Assembly (NCBI RefSeq): GCF_011758745.1
Contig: NZ_JAANOV010000001.1
Location: forward strand, 248,001 to 312,000
Direction: 5' to 3'
DNA from: Amycolatopsis granulosa
GTDB taxonomy: Bacteria > Actinomycetota > Actinomycetes > Mycobacteriales > Pseudonocardiaceae
DNA: 64,000 nt
The stretch's first letter is position 1, and the number at the start of each line of letters is the position of its first letter. Positions 33,921-41,787 of this stretch are shown one piece after another. The notes below the pieces were generated by a model. That model worked only from the letters and a program-made list of their open reading frames with translations. It made no database searches and was not told where the DNA came from. The translations under genes and the position numbers were made by a program.

Positions 33921-35405
33921 ATGGTATCGACCACCACCGGCCGACGGCCGTCCGTCCTGATCATCGGTGCCGGTTTCGGCGGCCTCGCCGTCGCGACCGA
34001 ACTGGTCCGCGCCGGGTTCGCGGACTTCACCATCCTGGAGCGGGCGGAGGAGATCGGCGGCGTGTGGCGGGCCAACACCTATCCCGGTGCGGGCTGCGAC
34101 ATCCCGTCGCCGCTGTACTCGTTCTCGCACCGGCCGAACCCGGACTGGCCGAGGCGGTTCTCCCTCCAGCCCGCCATCAAGCGTTACCTGGAGGACGTGG
34201 CCCGCGAGTACGGCGTGACCGACCGGATCCGCTTCGGCACCGGCGTCGCCTCCGCCGAGTTCGACGAGAGCTCCCGGCGGTGGCGCGTGCACACCGAGGC
34301 GGGTGAGGTGATCGAGGCCGACGTGCTGGTCCCGGCCGTGGGCCAGCTGTCCCGCCCGGCGATCCCCGAGATCGCCGGCCGCGACTCCTTCCGCGGCCCG
34401 GCCTTCCACTCGGCGAACTGGGACCACGACTGCGACCCGGCGGGCAAGCGCATCGCGGTGATCGGCACCGGTGCCAGCGCGGTCCAGTTCGTGCCGCACC
34501 TGCAGCGGGTCGCGAAGCAGGTGACGGTGTTCCAGCGGTCCGCGCCGTGGGTGGTGCCGAAGAACGACGTGGCCTATTCGCGGTGGCAGCGCCGGCTGTT
34601 CCGGCGCCTGCCGGTGACCCAGAAGATCGAGCGGCTGCGCATCTGGCTGGTGTGCGAGCTGCTGTCGCTCGGGCTCGTCGACGTGCCGCTCGTGCGGTGG
34701 TTCCTCGGCCGGCTCGGCACCCGGCACCTGGCCCGGCAGGTACCGGACCCGCAGCTGCGGGACAAACTCACGCCGGACTACCCGCCCGGCTGCAAGCGGG
34801 CGCTGTTCTCCAACGACTACTACCCGGCCCTGACCCGGCCGAACGTGACCGTGGCGACCGAGAAGATCGTGGAGATCCTCCCCGCGGGTGTGCGCACCGC
34901 CGACGGCGTGGTGCACGAGGCGGACGTGCTGGTCTACGGCACCGGGTTCCACGCGACCGACTTCCTGGTCCCGATGACGGTCCGCGGGCGCGGCGGCATC
35001 GATCTGGCGCAGCGGTGGCGGGACGGCGCCTGGGCCTACCTCGGCATGACGGTTCCGGGTTTTCCCAACCTGTTCCTCGCCTACGGCCCGAACACCAACC
35101 TCGGCGGGAACTCGATCGTGTTCATGCTCGAGTCGCAGGCGCGCTACATCGTCCAGGCGGTCCGGGCGCTGGCGAGCCGGCCGGGGGCCGCGCTCGACGT
35201 CAAGCCGGAGGTGGCCGCCCGGTTCGACAGCGTGCTGCAGCGGCGGCTGGCCCGCTCGGTGTGGACCCGCTGCGCCAGCTGGTACCGGACCGAGACGGGC
35301 CGGATCGTCAACAACTGGCCGGGCACGGTCACCCGGTACCGGCGGCGGACGCGGAGACTGGACCTGCGCGACTACCGGGCGCTCACCGGCGAGGAGGCGG
35401 CATGA
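33921..35405 (+). CDS. Baeyer-Villiger-type flavin monooxygenase, MymA-like
   Basis: A 494-residue FAD/NADPH monooxygenase, the same size as mycobacterial MymA. The first Rossmann motif is IIGAGFGGLAVA; the Baeyer-Villiger fingerprint FxGxxxHxxxW is present as FRGPAFHSANW near residue 160; the second Rossmann motif IAVIGTGASAVQ follows. Later GFHATDFL and YGPNTNLGG match the class. RBS GAGGAG precedes ATG 33921. It overlaps the GMC gene by ATGA. It would insert oxygen next to a ketone or oxidise a heteroatom; substrate unknown. Confidence 0.9.
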   Translation: MVSTTTGRRPSVLIIGAGFGGLAVATELVRAGFADFTILERAEEIGGVWRANTYPGAGCDIPSPLYSFSHRPNPDWPRRFSLQPAIKRYLEDVAREYGVTDRIRFGTGVASAEFDESSRRWRVHTEAGEVIEADVLVPAVGQLSRPAIPEIAGRDSFRGPAFHSANWDHDCDPAGKRIAVIGTGASAVQFVPHLQRVAKQVTVFQRSAPWVVPKNDVAYSRWQRRLFRRLPVTQKIERLRIWLVCELLSLGLVDVPLVRWFLGRLGTRHLARQVPDPQLRDKLTPDYPPGCKRALFSNDYYPALTRPNVTVATEKIVEILPAGVRTADGVVHEADVLVYGTGFHATDFLVPMTVRGRGGIDLAQRWRDGAWAYLGMTVPGFPNLFLAYGPNTNLGGNSIVFMLESQARYIVQAVRALASRPGAALDVKPEVAARFDSVLQRRLARSVWTRCASWYRTETGRIVNNWPGTVTRYRRRTRRLDLRDYRALTGEEAA

Positions 35406-37126
35406 CCGGCGAGCCGGACTACGACGTGGTGGTGATCGGCTCGGGGTTCGGGGGCAGCGTCAGCGCGCTGCGCCTGACCGAGAAGGGCTACCGGGTGGGG
35501 GTGCTGGAGGCGGGACGGCGGTTCGCCGACCACGAGTTCGCCAGGACGTCCTGGCGGCTGCGCCGGTACCTGTGGGCTCCGGCGCTGGGCTGCTTCGGCA
35601 TCCAGCGGCTGACGTTGCTGCGCGACACCTTCGTGCTGAGCGGGGCCGGGGTCGGCGGTGGCTCACTGGTCTACGCCAACACCCTCTACGAGCCGCCGCC
35701 CGCGTTCTACGCGGACCGCCAGTGGGCGCACATCACCGACTGGCGCGCCGAGCTGGCGCCGTACTACGACCAGGCCAAGCGGATGCTCGGTGTCACCGCC
35801 TACCCCGGCACCTCCCGCGCCGACCGGGTGCTGCGCGAGGTGGCCGAGGACATGGGCATCGCGCACACGGTGCGGCCCGCCCCGGTCGGGGTGCTGTTCG
35901 CCACCGGCGGCCTGCGGCCCGGCCAGGAGGTGCCGGACCCGTTCTTCGGCGGCGCCGGCCCGCCGCGCCGGACGTGCACGCACTGCGGCGAATGCATGAC
36001 GGGCTGCCGGCACGGCGCGAAGAACACCCTGGTCAAGAACTACCTGCACCTCGCCGAGCTGGCCGGGGCGCGGGTGCACCCGCTGACCACGGTGGTGGAC
36101 GTCCGCCCGCGGCCCGGCGGCGGGTACGAGGTCGGCACCGTTCGCACCGGCTCGCGCCGGCACCGCCGGACGTTCACCTGCGAGCAGGTGGTGTTCGCCG
36201 CATCCGCGCTGGGCACGCAGCGGCTGCTGCACCGGCTGCGTGACTGCGGCTCGCTGCCGGAGCTGTCGCACCGGCTGGGGCACCTGTCGCGCACCAACTC
36301 GGAGGCGATCCTCGCGGTGCGGTCGCGGGACCGGCGCGCCGCCTACACCGACGGCGTGGCGATCACCTCCTCGATGCACCCCGACGACGTCACCCACATC
36401 GAACCCGTGCGGTACGGCAAGGGCAGCAACCTGATGAGCCTGCTCGCCACCGTGCTCGTCGACGGCACTGACGGACCCGACGGCACCGATGGCCGCGGGC
36501 GGCAGCGACGGTGGGTGCGGGGCCTGCGGGAACTCGCCCGGCACTGGCGTGAGCTGCCGCGCCTGCACAACCCGCGCCGGTGGTCGGAGCAGATGGTCGG
36601 CCTGCTGGTGATGCAGAGCGTGGACAACTCCGTCACCACCTACACGCGCCGCGGGTTGTTCGGTCGCCGGATGACCACCCGGCAGGGCGATGGTGCGCCG
36701 AACCCGGCGTGGATCCCGCACGGCCACGAGGTGGCCCGCCGCGTGGCGGAGAAGATCGACGGCGTGCCCCAGGGCGCCTGGACCGACTTCGCGAACATCC
36801 CGCTCACCGGGCACTTCATCGGTGGCTGCCCGATCGGGGACGCACCGGAGACCGGCGTGGTGGACCCTTACCAGCGCCTCTACGGCCATCCCGGGCTGCA
36901 CGTGGTGGACGGCTCGGCGATCTCGGCGAACCTCGGCGTCAACCCGTCGCTGACGATCACCGCCCAGGCCGAGCGCGCGCTCGCGCTGTGGCCCAACAAG
37001 GGCGAGGCCGACCGGCGTCCCCCGCTGGGCGAGCCCTACGTCCGGCTGGACCCGGTCGCCCCGCGCACCCCTGTCGTCCCGGCGGCCGCGCCCGGTGCGT
37101 TGCGCCTGCCCGTCACCCCGATCTGA
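35402..37126 (+). CDS. GMC-family oxidoreductase with ferredoxin-like Cys cluster (ChoD-like)
   Basis: A 574-residue flavoprotein similar to the mycobacterial protein often labelled cholesterol oxidase ChoD. FAD motif VVVIGSGFGGSVSALRL is followed by GAGVGGGSLVYANTL. A cysteine set CTHCGECMTGC (35975-36007) resembles an iron-sulphur ligand motif, unusual in classical GMC enzymes. The active-site region has FANIPLTGHFIGGCPIG and the C-terminal FAD loop HVVDGSAISANLGVNPSLTI. It is translationally coupled to the monooxygenase, so both likely process one alcohol/ketone substrate. Cholesterol specificity is not shown. Confidence 0.88.
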   Translation: MTGEPDYDVVVIGSGFGGSVSALRLTEKGYRVGVLEAGRRFADHEFARTSWRLRRYLWAPALGCFGIQRLTLLRDTFVLSGAGVGGGSLVYANTLYEPPPAFYADRQWAHITDWRAELAPYYDQAKRMLGVTAYPGTSRADRVLREVAEDMGIAHTVRPAPVGVLFATGGLRPGQEVPDPFFGGAGPPRRTCTHCGECMTGCRHGAKNTLVKNYLHLAELAGARVHPLTTVVDVRPRPGGGYEVGTVRTGSRRHRRTFTCEQVVFAASALGTQRLLHRLRDCGSLPELSHRLGHLSRTNSEAILAVRSRDRRAAYTDGVAITSSMHPDDVTHIEPVRYGKGSNLMSLLATVLVDGTDGPDGTDGRGRQRRWVRGLRELARHWRELPRLHNPRRWSEQMVGLLVMQSVDNSVTTYTRRGLFGRRMTTRQGDGAPNPAWIPHGHEVARRVAEKIDGVPQGAWTDFANIPLTGHFIGGCPIGDAPETGVVDPYQRLYGHPGLHVVDGSAISANLGVNPSLTITAQAERALALWPNKGEADRRPPLGEPYVRLDPVAPRTPVVPAAAPGALRLPVTPI

Positions 37127-37133
37127 GGTCCCG

Positions 37134-37742
37134 ATGGTTGATCCGGCCGGATACCCGCCCGAACCCTGGCACCTGCGTGGCCGGATGCACGCCTCCGTCT
37201 GGTGCGTCCCCGCCGCCGAACTGCCCGCGCTGCCGCCCGGGGTGCGCCCGCTGACCGTCGCGGGGCGCGCGTTCGTGATCGCCGCGTGGGCCGGCTACCA
37301 GCCACCCGGTGTGCTGTCCTACCGGGAGCTGATGGTCACCGTGGTGGTGCGGGGCCTGCCGTCGGTGACGATTCCGCACATCTGGGTGGACAGTCCGGTG
37401 TCCCTGGCCGGCGGCCGGGCCCTGTGGCACATCCCGAAGGAACTCGCCGAGTTCACGCTGGCCGACGAGCCGCACTTCACCGCAACGGCCCACGCGGACG
37501 GGAACCTGCTGGCGGGCGCGGAGTTCACCCGCCGCCGCACGGTGCCCGTCCGGCTTCCCGTGGCGTTCTCCGTGCGGCAACGCGGTCCCCGGCGCAGCCG
37601 GGTGCGGGTGACCGCCCGGCTGGGGGTGGCGCGTGCGGCCTGGCGGGTCGGCGCGAGCGGTCCACTGGCGTTCCTGGCCGGCCGCCGGCCGGTGATCAGC
37701 CTGGTCGCCCGCGACTTCCGGATGCGCTTCGGCGGCGCCTGA
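37134..37742 (+). CDS. Acetoacetate decarboxylase-like family protein
   Basis: A 202-residue protein of the acetoacetate decarboxylase-like superfamily. The segment WHIPKELAEFTLAD includes the lysine that forms a Schiff base in true decarboxylases; SYRELMVTVVVRG and VTIPHIWVDSP belong to the beta-cone core. It starts seven bases after the GMC gene stop, completing a three-gene operon under the divergent AraC-type regulator. It may decarboxylate or otherwise process a beta-keto product of the two oxidases, an inference. The C-terminal part is basic and shorter than in clostridial enzymes. Confidence 0.75.
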   Translation: MVDPAGYPPEPWHLRGRMHASVWCVPAAELPALPPGVRPLTVAGRAFVIAAWAGYQPPGVLSYRELMVTVVVRGLPSVTIPHIWVDSPVSLAGGRALWHIPKELAEFTLADEPHFTATAHADGNLLAGAEFTRRRTVPVRLPVAFSVRQRGPRRSRVRVTARLGVARAAWRVGASGPLAFLAGRRPVISLVARDFRMRFGGA

Positions 37743-38105
37743 CACCCAGGTGATCCGCGGGTACTTCACACCGGCGGGTTAAATTCATGATCGAATGCGC
37801 TGACGGTGCGTGGTCGCGGTGGTACCGCATCAGGCGCGTTTCGCCGCGGCACATCGCGCTGTCACGCACAGTGATAACGCTCTGTGAAGTAGGCGCGCAC
37901 GGAAACTACCGGATCATCGCAGCGCACGACACGTGTGGGTTGGAAAAGGCCGATCCGCACGGAATGAAACGTCGTTCGTCCGGGTGATCGCGCGGTGGGC
38001 TCGAAATCGTCGCCGGGCGGCGCCGGCGGGCTGCTAGCGTCTGCCGTGCTCGTGACGGGACTCCCGTCGGGGCAGAACTGCAAGCGAGTCGATGGGAATC
38101 ACAAG
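37743..38105 (+). promoter_or_regulatory. Intergenic region with promoter of the first rodlin-like gene
   Basis: No convincing gene. A block GCTGCTAGCGTCTGCCGTGC (from 38031) is matched at 38911-38930 ahead of the second paralogue (TGATAATGTCTGCCGTGC). The shared TAGCGT/GATAAT position (38035-38040) is a likely -10, with about 65 bases of similar 5' leader ending AAGGTGCTCAAGAAGTC. A further shared GAAACGTCG lies upstream (about 37966). Confidence 0.5.
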
Positions 38106-38411
38106 GTGCTCAAGAAGTCTGCAATTGTGGCGGCTGTCGCGGCCGGTTTCGTGATGATCGGTTCCCCGGCCTTCGCGGCCCAGGGTGCGTGGGACGAGGG
38201 CGGCGACACCGGTCAGGTCGGCCTGGTCAACGTCGACGACGTCCTCAACGACAACAACGTCGGCGCCTGCCACAACAACGTCAACGTCCTCGGCGTCCAG
38301 GTGGCCGACGCGCTGAACGGCGCCGGCCTGTCCGTTCCGGTGCTGTCCGGTGTCTCGCACGCCCACCAGGGCGAGGCCCCGGACACCTGCATCGCCGACG
38401 CCGAGAACTGA
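38106..38411 (+). CDS. Small secreted rodlin-like protein A
   Basis: A 101-residue precursor with signal peptide MLKKSAIVAAVAAGFVMIGS and cleavage near AFA-AQ. The mature part is short, acidic and Asn/Val-rich (LVNVDDVLNDNNVGACHNNV, NVLGVQVADALNG) with two cysteines (ACH and DTC) that could form a disulphide. The MLKK start and hydrophobic repeats recall Streptomyces rodlins, which line aerial hyphae, but similarity is weak, so the function is inference. GTG 38106 is preceded by AAG/GGGA. A close paralogue lies 884 bases downstream, and both have conserved leaders and 3' hairpins. Confidence 0.78.
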   Translation: MLKKSAIVAAVAAGFVMIGSPAFAAQGAWDEGGDTGQVGLVNVDDVLNDNNVGACHNNVNVLGVQVADALNGAGLSVPVLSGVSHAHQGEAPDTCIADAEN

Positions 38412-38450
38412 TCCGGCCGCACGCCGGACCGGCCCGGTCCGGCTGATCAG

Positions 38451-38493
38451 GGGCGCGGGTGGGAATCACTGGTACTGATTCCCACCCGCGCCC
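38451..38493 (+). other. 3' hairpin with CTGGTAC loop (copy A)
   Basis: A perfect 18-bp stem, GGGCGCGGGTGGGAATCA (38451-38468) with its complement (38476-38493), encloses loop CTGGTAC. The paralogous gene has the same loop with a covarying stem at 39435-39477, so the structure itself is conserved. It lies 40 bases after the stop codon, before the T-tract terminator. It may stabilise the mRNA or pause transcription. Confidence 0.8.
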
Positions 38494-38518
38494 GCTGTTG
38501 TCCGAGTGACAACGACGC

Positions 38519-38550
38519 ACACCCGCATCCGAATCGGAGGCGGGTGTTTT
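38519..38550 (+). terminator. Rho-independent terminator after rodlin-like gene A
   Basis: ACACCCGC (38519-38526)/GCGGGTGT (38540-38547) with inner TCCG/CGGA pairing forms a stem followed by TTTT. It follows the CTGGTAC hairpin by 25 bases. Confidence 0.8.
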
Positions 38551-38989
38551 GTCGTGCGCGCCTTTTCCGCACGTTGGGGCCGGCCGGGTGTGCCGATTGC
38601 CGGGAGACCGCCGGGATTTCGTGAAACGGACGGGAATGACTCGCCGGTACGTCACACGGCCGGGCTAATTGCCGGCTCACCTTCCTTCACCCGCCGTATC
38701 TGCTTCTCTACCTGATCGGAGGGTTTAGTGGCGGCCGGCCCGACCCGTTCGGGGCGGGATAACCGTCGGTGAAAACTCCGGGACAGGTGTGGAGTGGATA
38801 ACCGCAGCACACCGCGTATGCGGGTGCGGAACACCCGGTGAGGTGCTGGTGAAACGTCGATCGACCGGGTGATGCCGGAACACGCGCCGATTTGCTTTCG
38901 ACGTGCCCGTGCTGCTGATAATGTCTGCCGTGCTCGCGACGGAAGTCACGTCACGGCGAAACTGTAGTCGAGTCGATGGGGAATATAAG
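38551..38989 (+). promoter_or_regulatory. Intergenic region and promoter of the second rodlin-like gene
   Basis: A 439-base gap with no convincing gene. The 3' part repeats the layout upstream of the first paralogue: GAAACGTCG (about 38850), a -10-like GATAAT at 38917-38922, then a leader TCTGCCGTGCTCG... through AAGGTGCTCAAGAAGTC. The remainder shows nothing recognisable. Confidence 0.5.
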
Positions 38990-39307
38990 GTGCTCAAGAA
39001 GTCCGTAATTGTCGCCGCTGCTGCGGCCGGTTTCATGATGATCGGTTCCCCGGCCTTCGCCGCCCAGGGCGGCGGATGGGGTCACCACCACGGCGGCGGC
39101 GACACCGGTCAGATCGGTCTGATCAACGTCGACGACGTCCTCAACGACAACAACGTCGGCGTCTGCCACAACAACGTCAACGTCCTGGGTGTCCAGGTGG
39201 CCGACGCCCTCAACGGCGTGGGCCTGAATATCCCGATCCTGACCGGTGCGGCCCAGCAGGAAGCCGGCTCCGCCCCGGACACCTGCATCGCCGAGGTCGA
39301 GAACTGA
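38990..39307 (+). CDS. Small secreted rodlin-like protein B
   Basis: A 105-residue paralogue of the gene at 38106. Signal peptide MLKKSVIVAAAAAGFMMIGS is followed by AFA-AQ and a mature chain with GGGWGHHHGGGD insertion, then LINVDDVLNDNNVGVCHNNV and NVLGVQVADALNG nearly identical to copy A, and two cysteines at equivalent places. The Gly/His-rich insert after the signal peptide is unique to this copy and could bind metal. GTG start 38990. Like copy A it is probably a cell-surface protein of hyphae or spores; function is not established. Confidence 0.78.
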   Translation: MLKKSVIVAAAAAGFMMIGSPAFAAQGGGWGHHHGGGDTGQIGLINVDDVLNDNNVGVCHNNVNVLGVQVADALNGVGLNIPILTGAAQQEAGSAPDTCIAEVEN

Positions 39308-39434
39308 GGCCGGATCCCGGACGGGGTTCCGCGCCGGAACGACTCTGATCCGGCCGAGAGTCCCGGCGGTCCGACTGCACTCCGGATGGCCCGGGACGGT
39401 TTTCTGGGTGAGAGCCGGCCGGATCGGAAAATGC

Positions 39435-39477
39435 GGGAACGGACGGGAACTACTGGTACTAGTTCCCGTCCGTGCCC
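39435..39477 (+). other. 3' hairpin with CTGGTAC loop (copy B)
   Basis: Left arm 39435-39452 and right arm 39460-39477 pair at 17 of 18 positions around loop CTGGTAC. Relative to copy A, five base pairs differ by changes on both arms (for example T-A to C-G and C-G to T-A near the loop), which keeps the stem while the sequence drifts. Confidence 0.8.
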
Positions 39478-39505
39478 GGTGTTCTTCGGGTAGTACGACG
39501 ACAGG

Positions 39506-39537
39506 CACCCGTATTCGCATCGCGAATGCGGGTGTTT
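39506..39537 (+). terminator. Rho-independent terminator after rodlin-like gene B
   Basis: CACCCG/CGGGTG and ATTCGC/GCGAAT pairs (39506-39518 with 39522-39534) close over a 3-base loop with a T-G wobble, followed by TTT. It matches the terminator after the first paralogue in position and outer stem. Confidence 0.75.
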
Positions 39538-39610
39538 GCCGTGTCCGCGATTCTAGCGGCGTACCGGTGGTGGTGCGACCGCGTGACGGGCTGCGGTCAG
39601 CCGCTGCCAC

Positions 39611-39925
39611 TCACGGTCGTTGAAACTCCACCACGACGTCGTAGAGGGCCGGGTTCGGGGAAACGGCGCCCGGCACTCCGCGCATCGCCGCCCGGAAGCC
39701 GGGTTCGGCGGTGGCGGCTTCCCACGCCTCGGCACTGTCCCAGTGCGCGACGTTGACGAGCTGGAAGCGGGTGTCCGGGAGCTGGGCCCGGTGCAACCGC
39801 GAGTCCCGGAATCCCGGCGCGTCCCGCATGAGCTTCGCGCGTTCCCGCCACTGCTCGACGAACGCGTCCACCTCGTCGGCGGGCAGCTCGATGACGTTGA
39901 TGAAGGTGACACCTTTTTCAACCAT
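39611..39925 (-). CDS. Antibiotic biosynthesis monooxygenase (ABM) domain protein
   Basis: A 104-residue dimeric ferredoxin-like fold protein. FINVIELPADEVDAFVEQWR at the N-terminus, then GFRDSRLHRA and FQLVNVAHWDSAEAWEAA, are typical of ABM-family cofactor-independent oxygenases and heme-degrading relatives. ATG 39925; a GAGG lies somewhat far upstream. It is a single-gene unit, converging with the rodlin-like pair. No substrate is implied by context. The 216-base gap to 40141 shows nothing beyond a possible promoter. Confidence 0.82.
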   Translation of the reverse strand: MVEKGVTFINVIELPADEVDAFVEQWRERAKLMRDAPGFRDSRLHRAQLPDTRFQLVNVAHWDSAEAWEAATAEPGFRAAMRGVPGAVSPNPALYDVVVEFQRP

Positions 39926-40141
39926 GAATGAATTCTGGGACCTCGACCGCGGTGGAGGTCAAGAGGGCGGCCGGGATGTCCGCAACATCACCTCCCGGCG
40001 GCACCGCGGGCAGGTGATTCGTGTCTCCGCCGGATGGCGGGACGGGTTAGCGCTCCGCCGCCCGGGGTAGCCGGTTGACGAAGGGCTTCCGGCGGTGTGC
40101 GCGGCACCGCACCCGACGAACGCAAAGCAGGGGTAGGCACC

Positions 40142-40261
40142 ATGTTGTGGCTGATGTTGTTAGTTCCGGTCGTGATCCTGATCAGCACGGTGAGCATGCA
40201 GAAGTTCGAGGCCGTGATGCTGGAGACCGACCCGCTGCGCGACCGCGACCGGTATCGATGA
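40142..40261 (+). CDS. Small single-pass membrane protein (39 aa)
   Basis: A short open frame starting ATG 40142 with AGGGGTAGG nine to sixteen bases upstream, and stopping at 40261, three bases before the DosR-like gene. It encodes MLWLMLLVPVVILISTVSM followed by a polar tail with EAVMLETDPLRDRDRYR. One predicted membrane helix then a charged cytoplasmic tail suggests a microprotein. Coupling to the response regulator suggests it could tune or localise signalling; that is speculative. No known family was recognised. Confidence 0.55.
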   Translation: MLWLMLLVPVVILISTVSMQKFEAVMLETDPLRDRDRYR

Positions 40262-40264
40262 GCC

Positions 40265-40912
40265 ATGGTCCGGGTGTTCCTCGTCGACGACCACGAGGTG
40301 GTCCGGCGCGGCGTCGCTGACGTCGTCGGGGCGGAGGCGGACCTGGAGGTGGCGGGCGAGGCGTCGACGGCGGGGGAGGCGCTGGCCCGCATTCCGGCGG
40401 TGCGGCCCGACGTCGCGGTGCTCGACCTGCGGCTGCCGGACGGCAACGGCATCGAGCTGTGCCGGGAGCTGTGTTCCCGCATGCCGGAGCTCCGTTGCCT
40501 GATGCTGACCTCCTACACCGACGAGCAGGCCATGCTCGACGCCATCCTCGCCGGCGCGCGCGGGTACGTCGTCAAGGACGTGCGCGGCATGGAGCTGGTG
40601 TCCGCGGTGCGCCAGGTCGGCGCCGGGAAGTCCTTGCTGGACAACCGGGCCGCTGCGGCGCTGATGGCCCGGCTGCGGAACGAGCCCGCCGTGCCGCGGG
40701 CCGTGGCCGGGTTGTCGGACCGGGAACGGGCGCTGCTCGACCTGATCGGGGAAGGCCTGACCAACCGGCAGATCGCCGAGCGGATGTTCCTGGCCGAGAA
40801 GACCGTGAAGAACTACGTCTCCCGGTTGCTGCACAAGCTGGGCATGCAGCGGCGTACGCAGGCTGCGGTGCTGGCCACGAGCCTGCGCCGGGAAGTGCCG
40901 GGCCGCCGCTGA
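40265..40912 (+). CDS. DosR/DevR-like NarL-family response regulator
   Basis: A 215-residue response regulator. Receiver residues are DD (8-9), the phosphorylated Asp54 in [10 protein letters not shown], and Lys104 in YVVKDVRG. The C-terminal LuxR-type HTH has [20 protein letters not shown]. Sequence layout is close to mycobacterial DosR ([36 protein letters not shown]), the activator of the hypoxia/dormancy regulon. A paralogue is at 46937. No kinase is adjacent, so it may be phosphorylated by the GAF kinase at 47728. Confidence 0.9.
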   Translation: MVRVFLVDDHEVVRRGVADVVGAEADLEVAGEASTAGEALARIPAVRPDVAVLDLRLPDGNGIELCRELCSRMPELRCLMLTSYTDEQAMLDAILAGARGYVVKDVRGMELVSAVRQVGAGKSLLDNRAAAALMARLRNEPAVPRAVAGLSDRERALLDLIGEGLTNRQIAERMFLAEKTVKNYVSRLLHKLGMQRRTQAAVLATSLRREVPGRR

Positions 40913-40930
40913 GGCAGCCCGGCACGGCCG

Positions 40931-41764
40931 TCAGCGCATGTTGAAGGTGTCCGGGTCGGGACCGGTGCGCAGGCCCTTCTCCAGCTTCGCCAGCTCGGCG
41001 AGGTCGCCGCCGTCCAGCTCGAAGCCGAACAGGTCGAGGTTTTCCCGCACGCGGGAGGGCGTCACCGACTTCGGGATGACCACGTTGCCCAGCTGCAGGT
41101 GCCAGCGCAGCACGATCTGCGCCGGTGTGCGGCCGTGCTTGCCCGCGATCGCGGTCACGGCCGGCTCGGCGAGCAGCTCGCCGCCTTTCGCCAGGGGGCT
41201 CCACGCCTCGGTGACGATGCCGTGCGCGGCGTGGTAGGCCCGCAGCTCCGCCTGCTGCAGGTAGGGGTGCAGCTCGATCTGGTTGACCGCGGGCACGATG
41301 TCGCTCTCCTGCGCCAGCCGGTCCAGGTGGTGCGGCTGGAAGTTGGACACGCCGATCGCGCGGACACGCCCCTCGGCGTGCACCTTCTCCAGCGCGCGCC
41401 AGGTGCCGACGTAGCGGTCGGCGTCCGGGACCGGCCAGTGGATCAGGTAGAGGTCCAGGTGGTCCAGGCCGAGGTCGGCCAGGCTCCGGTCGAACGCACG
41501 CAGGGTCTCGTCGTAGCCCTGGTCGGAGTTCCACAGCTTGGTGGTGACGAACAGCTCCGCGCGCGGGAGGCCGGACCGGTGCAGCGCCCGCCCGACCGCG
41601 GCCTCGTTGCCGTAGGCGGTGGCGGTGTCGATGCTGCGGTAGCCGGCCTCCAGCGCGGTGGCGACCGCCTGGGTGGTCTCCTCGGCGGGGACCTGGAAGA
41701 CCCCGAAGCCCACCCGCGGCATGGCCACGCCGTTGTTCAGATCGACCGTGGGAATGGTGGTCAT
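40931..41764 (-). CDS. Aldo/keto reductase
   Basis: NADPH-dependent oxidoreductase of 277 residues with the full AKR tetrad: Asp in SIDTATAYGN, Tyr in the same motif, Lys in VTTKLW and His in LIHWPVPD. GVSNFQPHHL, NQIELHPYLQ and the C-terminal NVVIPKSVTPSR are the standard signatures. It most resembles 2,5-diketogluconate reductase-type AKRs. AAGGA precedes ATG 41764. It lies 23 bases after the MFS gene on the same strand and is probably co-transcribed. Likely a broad aldehyde/ketone reductase. Confidence 0.93.
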   Translation of the reverse strand: MTTIPTVDLNNGVAMPRVGFGVFQVPAEETTQAVATALEAGYRSIDTATAYGNEAAVGRALHRSGLPRAELFVTTKLWNSDQGYDETLRAFDRSLADLGLDHLDLYLIHWPVPDADRYVGTWRALEKVHAEGRVRAIGVSNFQPHHLDRLAQESDIVPAVNQIELHPYLQQAELRAYHAAHGIVTEAWSPLAKGGELLAEPAVTAIAGKHGRTPAQIVLRWHLQLGNVVIPKSVTPSRVRENLDLFGFELDGGDLAELAKLEKGLRTGPDPDTFNMR

Positions 41765-41787
41765 GTGTGTCCTTTCGTTGTCGTCGG

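Noticed and set aside
37787-37987. 66-codon frame between the decarboxylase-like gene and the first rodlin-like gene
   Set aside because: No ribosome binding site, atypical composition and overlap with the upstream promoter region; treated as non-coding.
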